Shown here piece by piece: positions 58,160 to 64,000 of a stretch of 64,000 bases of DNA. The DNA comes from QQWI01 sp964522015. Its GTDB lineage: Bacteria > Bacillota > Clostridia > Peptostreptococcales > Acidaminobacteraceae. The translations under genes were made by a program, and so were the position numbers. The stretch is taken from the NCBI GenBank assembly GCA_964522015.1, contig CAZFST010000006.1, positions 62,001-126,000 of the forward strand, given 5' to 3'. The notes beneath the pieces are model-generated. The model made no database searches. It saw nothing but the letters and a program-made list of their open reading frames with translations, and was not told the DNA's origin. Position 1 is the first letter of the stretch. Each line of letters starts with the position of its first letter.

Positions 58160-60452
58160 AAAAATTAGTGTTGATCGGGCTATTCCAAAGGTTGATGGCA
58201 TGGGTCTTGTACTGGGTAAGCCAGCTTACACCGATGATCTAGCCCCAAGGGATGCCCTGATTGTCAAGGTGCTAAGGAGTCCTTATGCCCATGCGGTGAT
58301 TAAGCGCATCGATGCCAAACGGGCCCTGGCGATTCCAGAAATCAAGTGCGTGCTGACTTACGAAAATGTTCCTGGTGGTGTGTTTTCAAGGGCTGGGCAG
58401 GGTTATCCAGAACCTTCACCCTATGATGCCAGGATTTTAGATCAAACCCTTAGGTATATTGGGGATGCTGTAGCGGTGGTTGCAGGGACCACTGAAAAGA
58501 TGGTGGATTTAGCCCTGAGTATGCTAGTGGTTGAGTACGATATCAAAGAACCGGTACTGGATTTTGAGACTGCCATGGACCATCCGATAAAGGTCCACGA
58601 TGGGGATGGGACAAGCAGTATGTTCCCAATGGGTCATTATCCAGAACGTAATTTGTCAGCCCAATACGAGATGGCAATTGGTGATGTACCTGGTGTTTTA
58701 AGCGACTGTGAAGTGGTTTACAGAGGTCAGTACTATACCCAGGCCCAGTGTCATGCCATGACAGAACCCCATGGGGCCGTGGCCTATTTCGACTTTCAAG
58801 ATAGGCTCACCATTATCACAACCACCCAAACCCCTTTTCATGTGAGAAGGATTTTGGCCAGAAACTTAAAGATGCCCCTGTCTAAAATCAGGGTGATCAA
58901 GCCCCGCATCGGCGGTGGCTACGGCGGCAAACAGGCCATCCACGGGGAATTTTACGCTGCTCTGGTGGCAATCCTTACCCACAGGCCTGCCAAGCTTATC
59001 TACACCAGAAAAGAAGTCTTTGAGTCTACCTATACAAGGCACCAGATGCGCATAGACATGACCCTAGGCGCCACAAAGGGAGGGCACATTAGGGCAATCG
59101 ATATGAATGTGCTCTCAAACACCGGCGCCTACGGAGAGCACGCCCTCACCGTACTGATGGTGGCGGGCTCTAAAACCCTACCGCTTTATAATCATGTGGA
59201 AGCGGTTGGGTTTCGGGGGGATGTGGTGTACACAAACCTGACCCCAGCAGGGGCCTTTAGGGGCTACGGCGCAGTGCAAGGGAACTTTGCCCTGGAGTCC
59301 GCCATGGACGCACTGGCTCAAAAACTTGACATGGACCCCATCGCCTTAAGGCTTCAAAACATGATCAAAGAAGGGGAAACTTCTAAAATATTTGAAGTCA
59401 TGGGGGAAGGCTCAGAAGGTACGGCCATGAACATAGAGTCATGCAAACTGGATACGTGTCTTGACCAAGTCCTTGAAGCCATTGACTGGGCCAACAAATA
59501 CCCACGGGTACAAGTATCCCCCCATATCGTCAGAGGTGTGGGTGCAGCTATTGCCATGCAAGGGTCGGGGATTCCCTATATCGATATGGCCTCCGCCATT
59601 ATCAAGCTCAACGACGAAGGCTTTTTCAATCTGTTAATAGGCGCTACCGACCTGGGCACTGGCTCTGATACGATATTGGCCCAAATGGCTGCAGAGCGCC
59701 TAGGGGTTGATGTCTCTAAAATTATTGTGTATTCCTCTGACACTGACTTAACCCCGTACGATACAGGGGCTTTCGCCTCAAGTACCACATACGTGTCGGG
59801 CCACAGCGTTATACTAGCGGCCGACCGGATGCGTGATCTCATTTTAGCAAAAGCCAAAGCCTTTTATAATGCCACAACCGTGGACTTTGACGGCGAACAT
59901 ATCACCGCTGATGCAAATACTGTAAGCCTGGCTGATTTCTCCACCACGATTTTTTACTCCAAACATCAGGAACAGCTTGTGAGCACTGGGTCTTATGTGG
60001 GCACAAAATCGCCCCCACCATATATGGCAGGGGCTTGTGAAGTGGAAATTGATACGCGGACGGGGCATATCAAGGTTCTGAATTTTCAGGCAAGTGTGGA
60101 TTGTGGTGTCACTATTAATCCAAATTTAGCTCGGATTCAAGTGGAAGGGGCCTTGCTTCAGGGCATTGGCATGACCCTTTACGAAGAGGCTCTGATTACT
60201 GACAAGGGCAAGATGCGGGGCAATAGCTTTTTAACTTATAAGGTGCCAACCCGTATGGAAGTGGGTGGCATCCACGTTCAATTTGCCAAGAGTTATGAAC
60301 CGTCGGGACCCTTTGGGGCAAAATCCGTAGGTGAAATCGGCATCGACACCCCACCGGCAGCCATTGCAAATGCAATCTTCAACGCAACCGGCATCCGCAT
60401 GACCAAGCTCCCAATTACCAGCGAAGACCTGTGGCAAAAATTGCAAAAATGA
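58149..60452 (+). CDS. Molybdenum hydroxylase large subunit, second set
   Basis: 767 residues from ATG 58149, inside the Fe-S gene end; upstream residues in this frame are not conserved. Mo-binding subunit: R-I-G-G-G-Y-G-G-K-Q, A-G-A-F-R-G-Y-G-A-V-Q-G-N-F-A-L-E-S, D-L-G-T-G-S-D-T-I-L-A-Q, and the catalytic Glu in G-P-F-G-A-K-S-V-G-E-I-G. The Y-G-A-V-Q signature and separate FAD/FeS genes resemble purine, nicotinate or selenium-dependent hydroxylases rather than the first set. No yqeB/yqeC-type selenium accessory gene is in the window. The substrate may differ from the first set. Confidence 0.93.
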   Translation: MKARKISVDRAIPKVDGMGLVLGKPAYTDDLAPRDALIVKVLRSPYAHAVIKRIDAKRALAIPEIKCVLTYENVPGGVFSRAGQGYPEPSPYDARILDQTLRYIGDAVAVVAGTTEKMVDLALSMLVVEYDIKEPVLDFETAMDHPIKVHDGDGTSSMFPMGHYPERNLSAQYEMAIGDVPGVLSDCEVVYRGQYYTQAQCHAMTEPHGAVAYFDFQDRLTIITTTQTPFHVRRILARNLKMPLSKIRVIKPRIGGGYGGKQAIHGEFYAALVAILTHRPAKLIYTRKEVFESTYTRHQMRIDMTLGATKGGHIRAIDMNVLSNTGAYGEHALTVLMVAGSKTLPLYNHVEAVGFRGDVVYTNLTPAGAFRGYGAVQGNFALESAMDALAQKLDMDPIALRLQNMIKEGETSKIFEVMGEGSEGTAMNIESCKLDTCLDQVLEAIDWANKYPRVQVSPHIVRGVGAAIAMQGSGIPYIDMASAIIKLNDEGFFNLLIGATDLGTGSDTILAQMAAERLGVDVSKIIVYSSDTDLTPYDTGAFASSTTYVSGHSVILAADRMRDLILAKAKAFYNATTVDFDGEHITADANTVSLADFSTTIFYSKHQEQLVSTGSYVGTKSPPPYMAGACEVEIDTRTGHIKVLNFQASVDCGVTINPNLARIQVEGALLQGIGMTLYEEALITDKGKMRGNSFLTYKVPTRMEVGGIHVQFAKSYEPSGPFGAKSVGEIGIDTPPAAIANAIFNATGIRMTKLPITSEDLWQKLQK

Positions 60453-60464
60453 CCCAGGGGTAAT

Positions 60465-60491
60465 GAGTCAGTGGGACGTGCACCGTGGCTC
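60465..60491 (+). repeat. Solitary REP-like unit after the second Mo subunit gene
   Basis: 27 nt matching the left arm of the 53051 palindrome at 24 positions; the last 19 (GGGACGTGCACCGTGGCTC) are identical. It starts 12 nt after the stop codon at 60452. It has no partner arm here. Confidence 0.85.
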
Positions 60492-60503
60492 GCTTTTGAC
60501 ATA

Positions 60504-60551
60504 GAAAACGTGGGGATATAGAAATAATCCCGGCGTTTTCTTTTGTTTTTT
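60504..60551 (+). terminator. Terminator ending the purine cluster
   Basis: GAAAACG (60504-60510) pairs with CGTTTTC (60534-60540), with an inner GGGAT/ATCCC stem, followed by TTTTGTTTTTT. The remainder of 60552-60608 has no recognisable feature. Confidence 0.75.
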
Positions 60552-60608
60552 CGAGATACTGTGAATTTGCTTGTTCAAGTTAGTAGTTGTCAAAGTGCAG
60601 TATGACGA

Positions 60609-61772
60609 TTAGTTTTCCTTGGCAAATTCTTCTGCGAACACTGGTAAATAGTCTTGAAAGGTCAGATATTTGTCACGGCTATTATGATAGACTTTAATCA
60701 ACGCAATAGCATCCTCTATATGTGAAAAGCCTTGATTGAAGTTCTTAGTCACTTGCCTTTTCATCTCTTCCTCACCATGAATTTCTCCAATCAGAAGACA
60801 TGTGACGGCTCGTACAGTGTACTCGTCAAAAACCTTATCCCAATTGTTGTATACCTCATTGGATGCTGAAGAATCGAAGGGTTTATACCGCCATTCACTT
60901 TTAGCGACTGAGTCTGTATGATTTTTAATGCCAATAGTTGTGAATCTGTGGGCCAGTTCATGTATGATGATTGATGTAAATTCTATATCGTTGTCTGGTA
61001 TTGGTACTGGTATTGTAATCAGTGTTTCATAACCGCCATCTTTTAGTGGAAAGGTTACATTGTAGCCATTTTGTGCATAGGGTGTTATGGTAACCGTAGT
61101 ATTTTCAATCGATTGCCCAAAAAAATTCTCGATGTTTTCAACAATTTGATTTTTGGAAATGAGTTGATCAGACTTTTTTAGAAGGATTTCGTAGAGGGGT
61201 TTATTCGAATTAAAAAACTCTTCAAATTCACCTTTTTCTCTAAAATTCCTCATCAAATACATGAGCATCTCACCAGTATCTAAATACTCGTATAGTTTAA
61301 TACTTAGCCCTTTAAAGTCTAAGTTTTTATTCACTTTATTATCACGATCAAAGAAGCTTACCACTTCAGTAAAAGCACCGTATGTCATGCCTTTTTTCAA
61401 TCCGTTATCTAATAATAGTAAAAATCTATCACTGACATTTGGTTTGAATAATTTTCTTGAAGCCACAACATAACCGGGATCTTTAGCATAGTTCATGGGC
61501 TTGTCGTACATAAACTCAGCGGCTAAATTGAGTAATTCGATACGGGGGTCAACGCAAAGGGTTAATTTACTTTTAGTAGGATAGTAATAGGGTTCTTCAA
61601 GCTCTATTTCAGTTTGCAAAGTGTTAGGTGATGCCGCTATGGGCAAAGGTTGGGCTTTATCCACTTCTGAATTTGCATGATTCTTAAGCTCACAACCACA
61701 CAGGGAAAGTAATGCATAGCATACACATGTCAAAAGACACGCTTTTAATAGTTTACTTCTTAAGTGGACCAT
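60609..61772 (-). CDS. Lipoprotein with HExxH metalloprotease motif
   Basis: 387 residues. Signal peptide with Cys-rich lipobox L-C-G-C (C27 likely modified). About 245 residues of mostly helical sequence precede T-S-I-I-I-H-E-L-A-H-R-F (H271, E272, H275), a zinc metalloprotease motif. A downstream acidic region V-F-D-E-Y-T-V-R-A-V could give the third ligand (gluzincin-like spacing). Resembles uncharacterised DUF4932-type secreted proteins. Upstream of the start is an AT-rich gap. Protease activity is inferred from the motif only. Confidence 0.8.
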   Translation of the reverse strand: MVHLRSKLLKACLLTCVCYALLSLCGCELKNHANSEVDKAQPLPIAASPNTLQTEIELEEPYYYPTKSKLTLCVDPRIELLNLAAEFMYDKPMNYAKDPGYVVASRKLFKPNVSDRFLLLLDNGLKKGMTYGAFTEVVSFFDRDNKVNKNLDFKGLSIKLYEYLDTGEMLMYLMRNFREKGEFEEFFNSNKPLYEILLKKSDQLISKNQIVENIENFFGQSIENTTVTITPYAQNGYNVTFPLKDGGYETLITIPVPIPDNDIEFTSIIIHELAHRFTTIGIKNHTDSVAKSEWRYKPFDSSASNEVYNNWDKVFDEYTVRAVTCLLIGEIHGEEEMKRQVTKNFNQGFSHIEDAIALIKVYHNSRDKYLTFQDYLPVFAEEFAKEN

Positions 61773-62212
61773 CTTTTTTATGACTCCGATTTATTTTGAC
61801 TTTAGTGCTTGATTATCTTTTCTGCAACGTGATGACTGAGTGTAATTTTTTACAATACTATATTATACATAAAAACCTTAATTTCAGCTTAACATTTTGA
61901 AAAACGATAGATTTTGTTAACATTTATTGTCGCTATCACTTGGCATTTCGGTGTAAAATTGTACTGATTTTTATGAATTTTTTATTAATTATGATATGTT
62001 TTGTAGCATTTTCAATTATTCTGATGTATTTTGGTTTTTCAAAACCCAACTTATACGATTTTATAACAGTAAATGCATGTGCATCAGGATTTGATGCAAT
62101 ATACTTTTGCTATATGGTTATGATCCCCCAAAAAACTTTTGTGCACTGGGCTAATTTTCAGATTTACTGGTCTCATGATCCATATGCTTTGAAAAATTCA
62201 TGAAATAAACTA
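61773..62212. other. AT-rich intergenic stretch, no supported gene
   Basis: About 440 bp of AT-rich sequence between the lipoprotein gene and the long palindrome. A plus-strand frame of 87 residues (61940-62203) starts with TTG, has no ribosome site and begins with a hydrophobic run, so it is probably not a gene. No hairpin, repeat or RNA gene is evident. Confidence 0.6.
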
Positions 62213-62269
62213 AGGGGTCCGCGTACAATTCATCAGAATTTAATTCTGATGAATTGTACGCGGACCCCT
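62213..62269. repeat. 57-bp near-perfect palindrome
   Basis: Two 28-nt arms, fully complementary (62213-62240 and 62242-62269), with a single central base. The arms begin AGGGGTCCGCGTACAATTCA. The GC-rich outer part contrasts with the AT-rich surroundings, suggesting insertion. It does not match the other palindromes in the window. No coding function is seen; 62270-62350 shows nothing else. Confidence 0.9.
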
Positions 62270-62350
62270 ATTCATTGGCCGCACTTCTTAAATTACCTTC
62301 TTATACCATCGTGAACTGGTGTCGTAAGAGTAATGTTACTTTGATTATTG

Positions 62351-63286
62351 TCACTCCACCCGTTCCATCACATAATATGCTGCAGGCATATTGCGATAGA
62401 TAACATCGCCGCTAATCCAAGGAAAGAATAGATAGTCTTTGCCATTGATTTCTTCGATATAATAACCTTCTACGCAGCTGTGCTCAGGGGAAAGGATCTT
62501 TCCATTTGTCCACTCGTATGCATCATTTTTCGGAAAAGTATCTTTAAAATTAGCAACGACTTTGCCATCATCAAGAACATCAATACCCTCTAAAACTAAC
62601 TCGTAGTGAGATGGGCTTTGTTGCGTGGTAAAATCGTCTTTGTTGACGACAAAGTTAACAGATTTCCATCTTCCAAGAAGTGCTTCGTCATTTACAAATT
62701 CAAGATCTGTATTGTCATTTCTCAGATTTACTGGTTTTGTATCTTTGTGGTCAACTTGATCAATTCTCATTAGAACATAGTATTTCGGTACTTTAAAGTC
62801 ATATACATAGTCCCCACTTTTCCATTGCATAAAGAGATAGTCATGACCGTCAATGTTTTTAATTTCGTAGCTAGCATCGGTTTTATCTGCTGTATGCAAA
62901 ATATGACCTTTTGTAAAGGTAAAGCCACCAGGTGACAGGGCCTCTCCATCCAATGAAAACATAGTGTTGCCTTCACTTGTAAATGCAAGTGTTTCAAATG
63001 CAAAATCAGCTATCGCATCTGATTGATTTGTTTTGATCGTCGGTGAGAATGCTTCAATTCTGTCCACAAAATCCACAGCTTGCCAAGTGCCAACCAACTC
63101 CTGATCTAATTGAAAGGCATAATCGATTTTGTCTTGTTGAAACAAGATTTTTGTGGCGAATGATCCTGCAGTAAAAGAGATGCTAAGAACCAGTGTTGAA
63201 ATGATTGCCATTCTTAATGTTCTTTTAGATTTCATTTTTTCCTTGTCCTTTCGTTCATGTATTGACCATAAGGTTTCAAAGTCCAT
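62351..63286 (-). CDS. Membrane-anchored protein with two related domains, ECF sigma partner
   Basis: 311 residues: cytoplasmic K/E-rich start (1-22), TM helix about 26-45, then two related extracytoplasmic domains at about 65-180 and 200-310. Both share L-x-G-x-W-x-x-V-x-F-V, a middle T-x-G-K-I-L-H/S-x-E/A strand, an I-x-N/G-K/H-D-Y-L-F-x-x-W-x-S-G-D-x-x-Y block and a Y-Y-V-x-x-R-x ending, so they arose by duplication. It follows the ECF sigma gene by 11 nt on the same strand, with GAGGAGG upstream. It may act as the cognate anti-sigma factor or the sensor, but no ASD zinc motif is seen. Not a recognised family. Confidence 0.7.
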   Translation of the reverse strand: MDFETLWSIHERKDKEKMKSKRTLRMAIISTLVLSISFTAGSFATKILFQQDKIDYAFQLDQELVGTWQAVDFVDRIEAFSPTIKTNQSDAIADFAFETLAFTSEGNTMFSLDGEALSPGGFTFTKGHILHTADKTDASYEIKNIDGHDYLFMQWKSGDYVYDFKVPKYYVLMRIDQVDHKDTKPVNLRNDNTDLEFVNDEALLGRWKSVNFVVNKDDFTTQQSPSHYELVLEGIDVLDDGKVVANFKDTFPKNDAYEWTNGKILSPEHSCVEGYYIEEINGKDYLFFPWISGDVIYRNMPAAYYVMERVE

Positions 63287-63297
63287 AGTGTCCTCCT

Positions 63298-63816
63298 CTA
63301 GTATTCCAAGATCTCAAGATGATTGGGGTTTGAACGTCTAAGTTGCGTGAGCGCTGCATTAAGCCTGGATTTGCATGTGCCAACTGGAATTTCTAAAAGC
63401 GACGCAATTTCGGGTAACGTCAGAGATTCATAATAATGCAAGACGACAATTTCCCGACTTTTAGGTTTTAGCAGGGATACCAATTCCCATAAGAGTTGAT
63501 CTTGTGCACCTGAAAATATGGATTCAACAAAGTTGTTTTGGTCCGCAGTCTCGGGTACGCTGTCGGTGAGAAACCACCTTTTAAATTTGCGCGCATTTTG
63601 ACGCACACAATTCACCAAAATCTTGCTTAGCCAAGGCTTAATTGGCTTCGTCTTATCGTATTGATGATATTTTTCGAAGGCAATTAGAAAAGTTTCAGAT
63701 ACCATATCCTCGGCTAAAGGTTTAGATTGTGTCATAAAAAGCGCCAGTTTATAGAGTGCTAAAAAGTGTTGGCTGTAGATATCTTCAGCTTGTTTCTTAG
63801 TAATCGGTAGTCGCAT
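63298..63816 (-). CDS. ECF-type RNA polymerase sigma factor
   Basis: 172 residues; AGGAGG 7 nt before the ATG. Sigma region 2 about 15-80 (L-A-E-D-M-V-S-E-T-F-L-I-A-F-E-K-Y and P-W-L-S-K-I-L-V-N-C-V-R) and region 4 about 108-160 (L-L-K-P-K-S-R-E-I-V-V-L-H-Y-Y-E-S-L-T-L-P-E-I-A-S-L-L-E-I-P-V-G-T-C-K-S-R-L). It would direct RNA polymerase to stress-type promoters. The next gene is its probable membrane partner. An 8-bp palindrome GAACGTTC lies at 63841-63848 upstream. Confidence 0.95.
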   Translation of the reverse strand: MRLPITKKQAEDIYSQHFLALYKLALFMTQSKPLAEDMVSETFLIAFEKYHQYDKTKPIKPWLSKILVNCVRQNARKFKRWFLTDSVPETADQNNFVESIFSGAQDQLLWELVSLLKPKSREIVVLHYYESLTLPEIASLLEIPVGTCKSRLNAALTQLRRSNPNHLEILEY

Positions 63817-63889
63817 GAAGCTGCCTCCTATACATTTTTTGAACGTTCAATCCTAATATGCATGAAGTAAGATAAGGGTTCGTTTTATT

Positions 63890-63919
63890 TTGATAAATAA
63901 AAAAACTTTTTAGTATAAT
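63890..63919 (+). promoter_or_regulatory. Plus-strand promoter leading out of the window
   Basis: TTGATA (63890-63895) and TATAAT (63914-63919) with an 18-bp spacer. It is divergent from the ECF sigma gene and would drive a gene beyond base 64000. Confidence 0.55.
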
Positions 63920-64000
63920 TGTCACCTATATGAGAAGTTGCTGCAAATACTCATGATATGCAAGCACTTGTAAGGTGTCTTCTATTGAACAATACAATTT

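Noticed and set aside
58149..60452. Selenocysteine or selenium-dependent hydroxylase call
   Set aside because: No in-frame TGA and no selenium-hydroxylase accessory gene in the window; labile selenium cannot be inferred from this sequence alone.
61940..62203. Possible 87-residue membrane protein
   Set aside because: TTG start without ribosome site in AT-rich DNA; hydrophobicity follows from T-richness.

Overview
The window reads as a Firmicutes/Clostridia-type chromosome. It has a WalRK locus with walH, walI, walJ and rlmH, a Firmicutes-order SUF operon (sufC-B-D-S-U, with SufU as scaffold), strong AGGAGG ribosome binding sites, frequent TTG/GTG starts and many ATGA overlaps. An anaerobic or fermentative lifestyle is inferred from the molybdenum hydroxylases, the sirohydrochlorin cobaltochelatase CbiK and the purine/hydantoin catabolic genes. 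Genus is not resolvable from the sequence alone; a Peptostreptococcales/Fusibacter-like organism is a guess.

Layout. 1-6.6 kb: cell-wall stress locus (walR end, walK, an extra secreted protein, walH, walI, walJ, rlmH), with a perfect WalR box behind walK. 6.7-15 kb: mixed plus-strand genes, namely an Ig-like surface protein, YkgJ-type Cys-cluster protein, alpha/beta hydrolase, guanine-deaminase-like enzyme, a tandem DJ-1/PfpI protein lacking its nucleophiles, an isolated enterochelin-esterase N-domain protein, YbaK, CbiK and a CACHE-GGDEF diguanylate cyclase. 15.1-20.9 kb: a small acidic protein and the SUF Fe-S operon. 20.9-22.2 kb: Nudix and metallophosphoesterase. 22.2-27.5 kb: a minus-strand operon ccdA-tlpA-msrAB-response regulator-histidine kinase, an extracytoplasmic methionine sulfoxide repair system with its own two-component system, followed by a repeat-rich convergent gap. 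27.6-32.3 kb: PC4-like protein, MocR regulator, LysE exporter, membrane MutS-like ATPase, small lipoprotein. 32.3-41 kb: an AT-richer accessory stretch, mostly minus strand (isochorismatase-like, WYL, AlbA_2-ATPase, MerR-GyrI, DUF4143 ATPase, small hypotheticals, gene remnants and an XRE/membrane cassette with a clear operator-promoter). 41-44.5 kb: ABC-F ATPase and a winged-helix (AlkZ-like) protein.

44.6-60.5 kb is the most substantial system: a colinear run of overlapping genes encoding two complete three-subunit molybdenum hydroxylases that bracket YgeY-, YgeW-, HydA- and SsnA-like enzymes, a PreA-like Fe-S flavoprotein and two fold-type-II PLP enzymes. It corresponds to the anaerobic purine/urate breakdown cluster known from Escherichia coli (yge/ssnA/xdh) and gut Firmicutes, in a different arrangement. 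60.6-64 kb: a metalloprotease-like lipoprotein and an ECF sigma factor with a membrane partner of duplicated domains.

The most unusual non-genic content is repeats. There is a REP/REPIN-like 27-nt palindromic unit at three loci (one inside the hydA 3' end); a nested-hairpin family with a conserved terminator core at two loci; a 57-bp near-perfect palindrome; two unrelated leaders each carrying exactly three 20-bp units; four 18-bp palindromes in a convergent gap; and expandable coding repeats (for example GGACAA x8) that add Q/G-rich loops to otherwise conserved enzymes. No tRNA, rRNA, CRISPR array or intact transposase was seen.
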